Part shown: piece by piece, positions 1 to 7,088 of the stretch | Position numbering within the stretch: position 1 is the stretch's first letter | Layout: each line of letters begins with the position of its first letter | From: a bacterium | GTDB lineage: Bacteria > SZUA-79 > Acidulodesulfobacterales > Acidulodesulfobacteraceae | Length of the DNA: 23,906 nucleotides | Assembly (NCBI GenBank): GCA_021789455.1 | Contig: JAJYJN010000011.1 | Span: 1-23,906, forward strand | Direction of reading: 5' to 3' | The notes under the pieces: generated by a model | Seen by the model: only the letters and a program-made list of their open reading frames with translations | Told to the model about the DNA's origin: nothing | The model's database searches: none | Program-made: the position numbers and the translations under genes

Positions 1-348
1 CGAAAAACGAATGTTCCGGATTTAGAAAAATATATTCGGAATATTTCAAGAGATAATTGCAAAGAAGAAAGTAGCCGGATTAAAAAGCGGAATAGCGGAC
101 AAAATAAAAACGACGGAGATTTTGCAGAAATCCTTACGGAAAACGATAAAATAAACGAGGAGATATTTCTGTCGCTTAGAACGTCTTCCGGAATTGACGA
201 AAAAATACTTAGAGAATTAGCAGGGAACGAAATTATAGATAGATTTATAAAAGAAGGACTTATGCAAAATTTTAAAGACAATATTTCGCTTACTATAAGA
301 GGAATGCTTTTATCTTCGGAAATATTCGCACGTATTATGATGGTTTAG
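1..348 (+). CDS. hemW: HemW-like radical SAM protein, C-terminal part (truncated by window edge)
   Basis: An open frame enters from the left edge in frame 1 and stops at TAG 346-348, giving 115 residues. The segment EEIFLSLRTSSGID followed by an acidic/hydrophobic helix, then IDRFIKEGL and SLTIRGMLLSSEIFARI, matches the C-terminal (HemN_C-type) domain of HemW. HemW is the heme-trafficking or coproporphyrinogen-oxidase-like radical SAM family. The radical SAM core with its CxxxCxxC motif would lie upstream of the window, so catalysis cannot be judged. An Asn/Lys-rich stretch (about residues 17-40) before the conserved block looks like a lineage-specific insertion. It is one of only two protein genes on the plus strand. 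Family membership is inferred from the tail alone; HemN-like relatives are the main alternative. Confidence 0.75.
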   Translation, partial: RKTNVPDLEKYIRNISRDNCKEESSRIKKRNSGQNKNDGDFAEILTENDKINEEIFLSLRTSSGIDEKILRELAGNEIIDRFIKEGLMQNFKDNISLTIRGMLLSSEIFARIMMV

Positions 349-356
349 CAAAAACG

Positions 357-435
357 CACGCATGATTAATTCGTAATAATTCGCTAAGGCCAATTACAAA
401 AAGGATTACCGGCCCACGCATGTAAATCATTCGTA
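357..435. repeat. Imperfect direct repeat pair in the hemW - tRNA-Ser spacer
   Basis: CACGCATGATTAATTCGTA (357-375) recurs with small changes as CACGCATGTAAATCATTCGTA (415-435). Between them, GGCC (388-391) and GGCC (411-414) bracket an AT-rich stretch. I see no gene or clear terminator here. It may be a decayed duplication; significance is uncertain. Confidence 0.35.
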
Positions 436-451
436 TGCCGCAAGTTTTATA

Positions 452-480
452 TTGCAATAATAGAAATCAATATTTATAAT
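452..480 (+). promoter_or_regulatory. Sigma-70-type promoter for tRNA-Ser
   Basis: A TTGCAA -35 box (452-457) is followed, after exactly 17 bases, by a perfect TATAAT -10 box (475-480). Transcription would start near 487, about 13 bases before the mature tRNA 5' end at 500. Spacing and position fit a stable-RNA promoter. Confidence 0.65.
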
Positions 481-499
481 ATAATAATAAACTCTATAA

Positions 500-588
<89 letters not shown>

Positions 589-637
589 TAAATAAACGCT
601 ATTTCTTATACAGTCATTTAATTCAATACAGGCCATA

Positions 638-722
638 GGATTCGAACACCCGGAGCGCGTAGCGCGTTAGGGGGTTCGTCGCTTTTAGCGTCCGAAGGAC
701 GCTCATCCCTCTCTCTCCGCCA
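638..722 (+). repeat. tRNA-Ser-derived remnant with hairpin insertions
   Basis: Bases 670-678 (GGGGGTTCG) and 705-722 (ATCCCTCTCTCTCCGCCA) reproduce the intact tRNA-Ser T-arm/acceptor/CCA sequence at 561-588. They are separated by a 26-base insertion (679-704) containing a perfect 7-bp inverted repeat AGCGTCC-GAA-GGACGCT (687-703). Just upstream, 638-653 is the reverse complement of tRNA-Ser T-arm bases 559-574 with one mismatch. A hairpin AGCGCG-TAG-CGCGTT (654-668) joins the inverted and direct pieces. No 5' half of a tRNA is present, so this is not a functional tRNA. Confidence 0.8.
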
Positions 723-733
723 TTGCGTTAAGT

Positions 734-819
734 AAAAGGTGTCAGATTAATTTTACGCAACATCTTTTATCGTTAATTATTTCTTTTTATATGCGTAAAA
801 TAAAATCCGACACCTTTTT
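734..819. repeat. REP/MITE-like inverted repeat with GGTGTC ends
   Basis: The left arm (734-758) begins AAAAGGTGTCAGATTAA and the right arm (793-819) ends ATCCGACACCTTTTT. They are imperfect inverted repeats of about 25-27 bases, running from GGTGTC to a TTTTACGC inner end, around a 34-base centre without coding potential. Terminal GGTGTC/GACACC palindromes of this style often accompany REP-associated tyrosine transposases (IS200/IS605-like). No transposase is present, so this would be a non-autonomous copy. The alternative is a transcription terminator, but the long stem and T-rich flanks on both sides fit a repeat better. Family assignment is an inference. Confidence 0.55.
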
Positions 820-836
820 CTCGTCACCTTTTTCTC
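811..836. repeat. 12-bp tandem-like direct repeat at the edge of the inverted repeat
   Basis: CACCTTTTTCTC occurs at 811-822 and again at 825-836, so the last part of the right inverted-repeat arm is duplicated with a 2-base spacer. It may be a slippage or insertion scar. The rest of the 589-921 gap, outside the tRNA remnant and this repeat, holds no gene I can support. Confidence 0.5.
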
Positions 837-921
837 ACACTTTTTTTAAACATTATGCATATTCGTTCGGGAGGTTTTTTGTAGTTCCATTGAAGAATTG
901 AATGATTAAAGCATAATTCCG

Positions 922-1854
922 TCAGCTTATATCTTTCCTTGAAAATATCAAGGAAGATATTATAAACAGCAAAACAGTATAAGAAATTCCGTATATAAGG
1001 CGGTAAAATATAATACCTGAGGAAATATTAAGTTTATATGCGGCTTCGGAACTTATATTGAATATGGAAAAGTTGGGCAGGACGGTATAAATAAAGTGGA
1101 CTATGGAAGTCAACGTATGATTAGTCTGATGCACTATTACTATTTTGCCTTTAATAATCTTTTTTACCGGTTTAACCAAGTCGTTCATGCGGCTCGAAAC
1201 GTTGCCTATAAAAAAAACAAGAATTGCAAAAATAGATGCCAAAGCTTTTGACGTTACTAAAGAAAACAGCAGTGCGGCGGCGGAAATAAATATCGACTCG
1301 ATTATTATAAACAGTCCCTGAATTATTAACGGCTGGGGCAGCATATAAAAAGTAAACGGCCGGCGGGAGCCGGCATGAGCGGCGGAACTGTTTTGCAAAT
1401 TAACGCTATTATGAACAGACTTTGCACCTGAAGCGACGGCTCCGGCGTTGGGCACGACAGGCACTATAAATTTATGCATAATCAGCAGTACAAAATAAAA
1501 AATAAACATCATTATGACCGTAGAAAAGATTATTGCTGCGGCAAGTCCAAGAAAACGTCCGGTTAAATATTCCGTTCTTTTAACCGGCCTTGTAATACTT
1601 AGAAAAATGCTTTTCTTTTCGATATCGTCGTAAACCACGGAAGATCCGATAAAAATTCCTATAAAAATATTGAAAATAGATATGGCAAATATAGAAAAAT
1701 CCACCATAATTCTTCCCTGGTTTATGAAACTAGTCTGGGAAACGAAATAACTGCCCGATATAAGTATTAAGGCAAAGATTAAAAAAGAATAAAAAATTTT
1801 TGAATTCTTTATTTCTTTAAAAGAATACATTATTCCATATAAAATATTTTTCAT
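922..1854 (-). CDS. ABC-2 type transporter permease
   Basis: A 310-residue membrane protein with about six hydrophobic spans: one near residues 20-42, more around 53-72 and 98-125, and a C-terminal group from about 172 on. The segment SITRPVKRTEYLTGRFLG (about 82-99) is the cytoplasmic signature of ABC-2/NosY-like permeases. It starts at ATG 1854, 19 bases after the ATPase gene, and is the last gene of the cluster, so the two very likely form one transporter. A hydrophilic Ala/Ser/Asn-rich loop (about 134-168) between spans looks like an insertion and contains a GC-rich palindrome. The last codons overlap an inverted repeat. The substrate cannot be inferred. Confidence 0.85.
   Translation of the reverse strand: MKNILYGIMYSFKEIKNSKIFYSFLIFALILISGSYFVSQTSFINQGRIMVDFSIFAISIFNIFIGIFIGSSVVYDDIEKKSIFLSITRPVKRTEYLTGRFLGLAAAIIFSTVIMMFIFYFVLLIMHKFIVPVVPNAGAVASGAKSVHNSVNLQNSSAAHAGSRRPFTFYMLPQPLIIQGLFIIIESIFISAAALLFSLVTSKALASIFAILVFFIGNVSSRMNDLVKPVKKIIKGKIVIVHQTNHTLTSIVHFIYTVLPNFSIFNISSEAAYKLNISSGIIFYRLIYGISYTVLLFIISSLIFSRKDIS
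929..960 (-). other. Hairpin overlapping the 3' end of the permease gene
   Basis: ATATCTTTCCTTGA and TCAAGGAAGATAT form an imperfect stem of about 13 bp with a one-base bulge and an AAATA loop. It overlaps the final permease codons. On the minus strand it could slow 3' decay or help end transcription, but no T-tract follows, so I do not call it an intrinsic terminator. Confidence 0.4.
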
Positions 1855-1873
1855 TAAATACCCCGCTAATTTG

Positions 1874-2653
1874 CTAATTTTTCCTGTTTTTAAGCATTAA
1901 ATCGTAAAGATAAACCTCTAAGGGAGTGTTATATTCCCCGCTCAAACGGTCCTCTTTTTTTTCTTCGGCATATGCAGCCGCTTCTTTTTCTATATTTTCG
2001 AGGTTTTCGTTTTTTATTAATCTGCCGTTTACTAAAACCGCTATCCTGTCGCACAGTTCTTTACTGTCGGCAAGCACGTGCGATGAAAAAAATATAGTTT
2101 TCTTTCTTTCTTTGAGTTTAAATATTATATCTTTAAACTCCTTGCGCCCTATAGGGTCTAGTCCGGACAACGGTTCGTCGAATATTAAAATTTCCGGATC
2201 GCCTATGATAGAAACCGCCAATGCCAGCCTCTGGGTCATTCCCTTAGAATATTTATGCGCATGGATATTTTTCGCATAGAAAATACCGGCTAATTTTAAA
2301 GCATCGTAAATTTCGTCTTTATTTATTTTTTTATTCAAGAGTTTTGAATAGTAATTAATAATTTCTATGCCTTTTAATCCGCGCGGGAAACTGGGATTTT
2401 CAGGCAGATACCCCAAATTAAGCCTTGCTCTGTAATCGGAAGAGTCGTATCCGTTAATTTTGATACTTCCGCCGGACGCCTTAATAAGCCCTACTATCAT
2501 TTTAATGGTCGTAGATTTGCCTGCGCCGTTAGGACCGAAAAAACCGGTGACTTTTCCTCCGTCTATGTTTAAAGAAAGGTCTTCAACCGCATTTTTCCGC
2601 GTTCCGAAAAAACCTATCCTGAAATATTTCGTTACGTTTTTTATTTCAATCAT
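1874..2653 (-). CDS. ABC transporter ATP-binding protein
   Basis: A 259-residue ABC ATPase. Walker A GPNGAGKST is at residues 40-48, the signature YSKGMTQR at 135-142, Walker B ILIFDEP at 155-161 with D-loop SGLDP to 167, and the switch histidine in FFSSHV near 189-194. The Q-loop position carries YLPEN (82-86), common in ATPases paired with ABC-2/NosY-type permeases. The start ATG at 2653 is supported by a strong GAGGGTGA ribosome site that overlaps the stop codon of the upstream TPR-like gene, implying translational coupling. It should energise the permease encoded directly downstream. Export is more likely than import because no solute-binding protein is present. Confidence 0.92.
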   Translation of the reverse strand: MIEIKNVTKYFRIGFFGTRKNAVEDLSLNIDGGKVTGFFGPNGAGKSTTIKMIVGLIKASGGSIKINGYDSSDYRARLNLGYLPENPSFPRGLKGIEIINYYSKLLNKKINKDEIYDALKLAGIFYAKNIHAHKYSKGMTQRLALAVSIIGDPEILIFDEPLSGLDPIGRKEFKDIIFKLKERKKTIFFSSHVLADSKELCDRIAVLVNGRLIKNENLENIEKEAAAYAEEKKEDRLSGEYNTPLEVYLYDLMLKNRKN

Positions 2654-2656
2654 AAT

Positions 2657-3412
2657 TCACCCTCTTTTTTGAGGCATAAACAGTTTTAAAGAATACGGAA
2701 TTTTATAATTTTTATGCTCTTTTTTAAGCGCTATCTCGTTTTTAACGGCATCTATCCTGTATTGTATTATCTGCTTAATATAAGGATTTTTGTTGTTTTT
2801 ATACATGGTTTTAAGAAAACTTAGCGTTTTTTTAAGGCTTCCGGATTTATTAAGGAGTTTAATATATAAAAATTCTAAATATTTCGGACTGCCTTTCATA
2901 TCGACGGCATATTTAAGATAATATGCGGCTTTTTTATAATTCCCTATATTGTAAAAATAGTTAAAAGATATGAGGAACGGTATATTCCAATTTCCTTTTA
3001 AATGGGTCATACCGAGCTTTAAAAGTTTTATGGCTCTTTTAGGTTTGCCCGCCAGTCCGAGAAGCGTACCGCCCGCCTGGTAAGCATAATTAAAATTAGG
3101 ATTTAAAGAAACCGTTATGAACGAAATTTTATACATATACGGGTAATGCGCCTTTGCCAGCCTGAAGGATGAAGCCTCCTGAACGAAAAGCGTCCAGAAA
3201 TAATCCGAAGTCAACGTATTAAAATTAAAATCTACAAATTTTAAAAATCCCGGTTTTACGGAGGAATATTTTAAAAATGAAACTAATTTCAATTTTAAAC
3301 GGCTCTTTGATAAAGCCACTATATGAAAAGAAAATAAAATTGAATAGGCTAAAAATAGCATAATTAAAAAAACAGCTAAACCTTTTAAAAATTTATTTAT
3401 GCTTATGCTCAT
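2657..3412 (-). CDS. Membrane-anchored TPR-like protein of unknown function
   Basis: A 251-residue protein with an N-terminal hydrophobic segment (about 10-33), likely a signal anchor with the rest outside the cytoplasm. Residues 100-210 contain TPR-like helical pairs (for example NFNYAYQAGGTLLGLAGKPKRAI and NIGNYKKAAYYLKYAVD), suggesting a protein-interaction scaffold. The gene is very basic, Lys-rich and AT-rich. Its stop lies 3 bases before the ABC ATPase start, so it probably belongs to the same transport unit as an accessory or partner-recruiting component. No catalytic motif is visible. No good ribosome site precedes ATG 3412, so the start is moderately uncertain. Confidence 0.65.
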   Translation of the reverse strand: MSISINKFLKGLAVFLIMLFLAYSILFSFHIVALSKSRLKLKLVSFLKYSSVKPGFLKFVDFNFNTLTSDYFWTLFVQEASSFRLAKAHYPYMYKISFITVSLNPNFNYAYQAGGTLLGLAGKPKRAIKLLKLGMTHLKGNWNIPFLISFNYFYNIGNYKKAAYYLKYAVDMKGSPKYLEFLYIKLLNKSGSLKKTLSFLKTMYKNNKNPYIKQIIQYRIDAVKNEIALKKEHKNYKIPYSLKLFMPQKRG

Positions 3413-3449
3413 TTTAAAATGTTATCTATATGCTAAAATTTCTTTTTAT

Positions 3450-4607
3450 TTATTTCTTTCTATTTACGCTATTTAGCAATTCAATATAAAATTCAGCAGT
3501 TTGAGACGCCACCGCTTTAGCGTCGAATTTTTTTACGACTTCATTATAGCAATTAACAGCAAAATTTTCAATTAAATCATATTTATCTATTAAATACATT
3601 ATTTTTTCCGCAAGTTCAAAAAAATCGCCGTTCTTAAACAACAGCCCTGTTTCGTTATTTTTAATTATCTCCGGAATTCCCCCTACATCCGAAGCTATAA
3701 CGGTTTTTTTTAAAGCGCAGGATTCTATTATAATACTTCCCATTCCTTCAAGACCCGACGGAACGGTAATCAGGTCGGATGCATATATAAATTTTTCGAT
3801 ATTTTCCTTAAAGCCGCTTATGACGAAATAGTCTTTAAGTCCTTTTGCTTTAATTAAACCCACGATATAATCGTGCAATTCTCCTTCGCCTATTATAACG
3901 AATTTTAAATCCCGTCTTTTTTTTATTATTAATTCTGCCGCTTTTATAAATACTTCATGCCCTTTTTCGCCCGATAATCTACCGATGAGGGAAATCATTT
4001 TTTCGTCCGGTTTAATACCGAATTCTTCTCTTATTTCGGCTTTTTCGGATTCGTAAAAAGAGGCAGTTTTATTTTCATCGCCGCAGATCCTTGGACTGTA
4101 AATAACCCTGATTAAACTTTCGTCTATTCCTATGTCGTTAATCAGCCTTTTTTTAATAAAATCCGATATAACGATAAATCTGTCGGTTAAAAATCTGTAT
4201 ATTAAAAATCCTTTTAAAAAGTCTACTTTGTATGCAACATGCCTCGTTAAAACTTTTATTATCTTTTTTTTAAAAATAGAAACTGCTGCAATGCCGCCCA
4301 AAAATTGGTCTAAGGACGAATGAAAATTTATAAGGTCAATATCGTATCGCTTTAAAAAGCGCCTTATTTTTAAAAAAGAAAAAATATCGATAAAATTCGT
4401 CATTCTTACGGAAAAATTTTGAATGCCGCATTTATCCAATTCATCCTTTAATCTCTCGTTGTTATTATGAATAACGAATATATTGAATTCTTCGCTATGG
4501 TATAGTTTCAAAAATTTAAGCAGAATTACGACGTCGTTTTGGGCTCCGCCGAAATTTTTAAAAGCGTCTATATGAAGTATATTAAATTTATTTTTTTTGT
4601 TATTCAT
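3450..4607 (-). CDS. GT4-family glycosyltransferase
   Basis: A 385-residue GT-B fold glycosyltransferase. The N-terminal acceptor domain begins with a beta strand and a GGAQ motif (residues 20-23), typical of GT4 enzymes. The C-terminal nucleotide-sugar domain has IGRLSGEKGHEVFIKAA and the retaining EX7E motif E287-GMGSIII-E295, followed by SDVGGIPEII. It would transfer a sugar from an NDP donor to a lipid or polysaccharide acceptor at the inner membrane. The exact substrate cannot be told, and no other envelope-sugar gene is adjacent. A promoter candidate lies directly upstream (4634-4662). Only 37 bases separate it from the TPR-like gene, so co-transcription with the ABC cluster is possible. 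Confidence 0.88.
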   Translation of the reverse strand: MNNKKNKFNILHIDAFKNFGGAQNDVVILLKFLKLYHSEEFNIFVIHNNNERLKDELDKCGIQNFSVRMTNFIDIFSFLKIRRFLKRYDIDLINFHSSLDQFLGGIAAVSIFKKKIIKVLTRHVAYKVDFLKGFLIYRFLTDRFIVISDFIKKRLINDIGIDESLIRVIYSPRICGDENKTASFYESEKAEIREEFGIKPDEKMISLIGRLSGEKGHEVFIKAAELIIKKRRDLKFVIIGEGELHDYIVGLIKAKGLKDYFVISGFKENIEKFIYASDLITVPSGLEGMGSIIIESCALKKTVIASDVGGIPEIIKNNETGLLFKNGDFFELAEKIMYLIDKYDLIENFAVNCYNEVVKKFDAKAVASQTAEFYIELLNSVNRKK

Positions 4608-4633
4608 AATATTGTATGTTATTATAATGCTAT

Positions 4634-4662
4634 ATTATATATATTATACTTATTTAAAACAA
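4634..4662 (-). promoter_or_regulatory. Candidate promoter for the glycosyltransferase/ABC cluster
   Basis: Read on the minus strand, TTGTTT (4662-4657) is followed after 17 bases by a perfect TATAAT (4639-4634). Transcription would begin about 20 bases before ATG 4607. The divergent spacer is extremely AT-rich, so chance matches are likely. Confidence 0.45.
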
Positions 4663-4677
4663 TTTTACTTTTAATTT

Positions 4678-5310
4678 ATGCAGAATATTATTTTAATTTT
4701 TTTTAAAGACATCTTCCTTGCTTTAATTCCCATATTCGTCGCAATAGACGTTTTTGGAATTCTTCCTATTTATTTAGATTTCGTTAAAGATACTGAAGCA
4801 GACGAAGAAAAAAAGATTAGAAAAAATTCATTAATAACCGCTTTCAGCGTAGGAATAGGCTTTCTTCTGCTTGGCAAATCTCTTTTTGCGGTTATGGGAA
4901 TTTCTATATACGATTTTGAAATGGCAGGAGGAGTTCTTCTGTTTATAATATCCATAAACAATCTTCTTGCGGAAAAACGCAAACTTTATTCGTCTGCAGA
5001 CAAAGCGGATTTGGGAGTAGTTCCTATAGGCGTACCTTTAATAGTAGGTCCCGGAGTTTTAACTACGCTGCTAATAATTACCGGAATATATGGATATATA
5101 ATAGTAACTATTGCTTTTATAATAAACCTTTTAATTGTTTACGTCGTTTTAAAAAACACAAGGCTTTTTTTAAGATATCTCGGAAAAAACGGTTCAAACG
5201 CCGCAGGAAAACTTGCAGCGCTTCTCCTTGCCGCATACGCGGTAATGATGATAAGGGTAGGGGTAATAAACACCATAATCACTTACATGAAGAGTCTGCA
5301 TTCTTCTTAA
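4678..5310 (+). CDS. marC: MarC family (UPF0056) integral membrane protein
   Basis: A 210-residue protein with six predicted membrane spans, matching the usual size and layout of the MarC/UPF0056 family. Visible family features include IFVAIDVFGILPIYL near the N-terminus and a polar-glycine segment GVPLIVGPGVLTTLLI around 115-130. Despite the historical multiple-antibiotic-resistance name, the family's transport function is not established. The gene is monocistronic, divergent from the glycosyltransferase and convergent with ychF, with a hairpin between the stops. No clear Shine-Dalgarno sequence precedes ATG 4678, but the start fits the family N-terminus. Confidence 0.88.
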   Translation: MQNIILIFFKDIFLALIPIFVAIDVFGILPIYLDFVKDTEADEEKKIRKNSLITAFSVGIGFLLLGKSLFAVMGISIYDFEMAGGVLLFIISINNLLAEKRKLYSSADKADLGVVPIGVPLIVGPGVLTTLLIITGIYGYIIVTIAFIINLLIVYVVLKNTRLFLRYLGKNGSNAAGKLAALLLAAYAVMMIRVGVINTIITYMKSLHSS

Positions 5311-5311
5311 A

Positions 5312-5343
5312 CGGCAGTGCGGAATTCAACTCCGACACTGCCG
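5312..5343. terminator. Bidirectional hairpin between convergent marC and ychF
   Basis: CGGCAGTGCGGA and TCCGACACTGCCG pair as a 12-bp stem with one bulged base around an ATTCAAC loop. The stem is GC-rich against an AT-rich background and lies 1 base after the marC stop and 4 bases from the ychF stop. T-tracts are poor on both sides, so it is a probable rather than canonical terminator. Confidence 0.6.
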
Positions 5344-5347
5344 CAAA

Positions 5348-6448
5348 TCATACGTTAAATCTAAAATGCATTATATCGCCGTCTTTAACGACATAGTCTT
5401 TCCCTTCAAGCCTTAAAAGTCCCATTTTTGCAGCATTTGCTTCAGAACCTGCTTTGATAAAATCTTCGTAAGAAATAACTTCGGCTCTTATAAAACCTTT
5501 TTCAAAATCGGTGTGAATTGTTCCCGCAGCCTGCGGCGCTTTCCACCCGTTTTTTATTTCCCACGCCCTTACTTCCTGCTTGCCTGCGGTAAAAAATGAG
5601 ATTAAACCGAGAAGTTTAAAACTGACCGAAGCAACGGTATCTAAGGCGGAAGATTCTATGCCGTAATCTTTAAGAAAAATCTGCCTGTCTTCTTCTTTTA
5701 AAGAAGCAAGCTCTTCTTCTAATTTTGCGCATAACCTTATAACCGGTATATTTTTGGGCTTTGCTATATTCATAATATCTTCTATATCTTTATTTAAAAA
5801 ATCATGGGCAAGCATATCCTCGTCTACGTTGAGAACGTATAAAGATGGTTTTGCGGATATTATGCCGAGGGATTTCAGTAAAATTTTCTCGTCGCCGTCT
5901 AATCCGGCGATATCGATATAGCCGGATTCGGAAAGTTTATCGTTAATTTTTTTTAAAAAATCAAGATTGGAACCGGCCGTTTTATCTCCGCTTCTTGCTA
6001 TTTTTTCAAGCTTTTGCATATGCTTGGAAAGAATTTCTATATCGCTAAGAGCGAGCTCCGTATTTATAATATCGAGGTCTCTTGCCGGATTTACTCCTCC
6101 CTCTACATGAACTACCGTGCTTTCTTTAAAAACCCTTATTACCTGAATAATTAAATCGACGTTTCTTATGTGGGATAAAAATTTATTTCCAAGACCTTCG
6201 CCCGACGATGCTCCTTTTACTAATCCTGCAATATCTACAAATTCGACGTATGTAGGGGTAAATTTTTCCGGATTAAATATATCGCGCAGTTTTTCTAATC
6301 TGCTATCTTTTACCGGTTTTATGCCTATGTTAGGTTCTATCGTGCAAAACGGATAGTTGCTCGCCTCAGCGCCTCCGGCGGTAATAGCGTTAAATATAGT
6401 CGATTTACCGACATTTGGAAGACCGACTATACCGCATTTAAGTCCCAT
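5348..6448 (-). CDS. ychF: Redox-regulated ribosome-associated ATPase YchF (OLA1 family)
   Basis: A 366-residue TRAFAC-class P-loop protein of standard length. G1 GLPNVGKST is at residues 9-17. The switch region includes NYPFCTIEPN. G3 DIAGLVKGASSGEGLGNKF is typical of Obg/YchF proteins. The G4 position reads NVDE rather than NKxD, the change that gives YchF proteins their ATP preference. The C-terminus carries the TGS domain. YchF binds ribosomes and affects translation and stress responses. The gene follows pth with a 13-base gap, the widespread pth-ychF pairing. No strong ribosome site precedes ATG 6448, but MGLKCGIVG is the conserved family N-terminus. Confidence 0.97.
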   Translation of the reverse strand: MGLKCGIVGLPNVGKSTIFNAITAGGAEASNYPFCTIEPNIGIKPVKDSRLEKLRDIFNPEKFTPTYVEFVDIAGLVKGASSGEGLGNKFLSHIRNVDLIIQVIRVFKESTVVHVEGGVNPARDLDIINTELALSDIEILSKHMQKLEKIARSGDKTAGSNLDFLKKINDKLSESGYIDIAGLDGDEKILLKSLGIISAKPSLYVLNVDEDMLAHDFLNKDIEDIMNIAKPKNIPVIRLCAKLEEELASLKEEDRQIFLKDYGIESSALDTVASVSFKLLGLISFFTAGKQEVRAWEIKNGWKAPQAAGTIHTDFEKGFIRAEVISYEDFIKAGSEANAAKMGLLRLEGKDYVVKDGDIMHFRFNV

Positions 6449-6461
6449 AATATATTTTTAG

Positions 6462-7067
6462 TTATTTATGATTATAAAGATTCATAGTCTTAACAAGACC
6501 GCAATCTATAAAAGACAGTAAAATTTCGTTTATCGTTTGAATTATTTCAGGCAATACTTTTTGCTCTTCCTTAGAAAAATTAGCCAGAACATAATCCGCT
6601 CCGCTGCCGAATTTAAATCTTTCCAACGAATTAATGCCCAGTTTCAGCCGGATAAAATTTTTGCTTTGCAGTGAATTTATAACCGAATTAACGCCGTTAT
6701 GCGATCCTCCGCTGCCGCCGAGCTTTATCTTGTAAGTTCCGAAGGCAAGATCCAGATCATCGTGAATCAATATTATATTTGAATCTTGAGCATCGGAATT
6801 TTCAGGTAATTTAAAAACGCCGTTTTTGTTTAAAACTTCTTTTACGGCTTTTCCGCTTAAATTCATAAATGTAAGCGGTTTTATCAAAAAAACTTTTTTT
6901 TCGGAAATAATTTTCTCGGAAATTAGATAATTTTTTTTATTAATAAAACCGGGGAAATTATTTTCTGCAGAAAAAAAATCTACCGCCGTAAATCCAAAAT
7001 TGTGCCTTGAAAATTGATACTCGCGGCCCGGATTCCCAAGTCCAAAAATAAATATATTTTCCGGCAT
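6462..7067 (-). CDS. pth: Peptidyl-tRNA hydrolase
   Basis: A 201-residue Pth, slightly above the bacterial norm of about 190. It hydrolyses the ester bond of peptidyl-tRNAs released by stalled ribosomes. Catalytic landmarks are N12 in GLGNPG, H22 in SRHNFGF, the FMNLSG asparagine, the aspartate in HDDLDL and the SGGSHNGVNSV loop. The gene sits in a prs - rplY - pth - ychF unit, 21 bases after rplY. Between FMNLSG and HDDLDL there is a longer linker (around NKNGVFKLPENSDAQDSN) than in the E. coli enzyme. The start is ATG 7067 with only a weak purine stretch upstream. Confidence 0.96.
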   Translation of the reverse strand: MPENIFIFGLGNPGREYQFSRHNFGFTAVDFFSAENNFPGFINKKNYLISEKIISEKKVFLIKPLTFMNLSGKAVKEVLNKNGVFKLPENSDAQDSNIILIHDDLDLAFGTYKIKLGGSGGSHNGVNSVINSLQSKNFIRLKLGINSLERFKFGSGADYVLANFSKEEQKVLPEIIQTINEILLSFIDCGLVKTMNLYNHK

Positions 7068-7088
7068 CTTTTTATTATTATAAAACTT

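Noticed and set aside
638..722. A second functional tRNA-Ser gene or tmRNA-like RNA
   Set aside because: Only T-arm and acceptor 3' sequence is present; there is no matching 5' acceptor, D arm or anticodon arm, and the T loop is interrupted.
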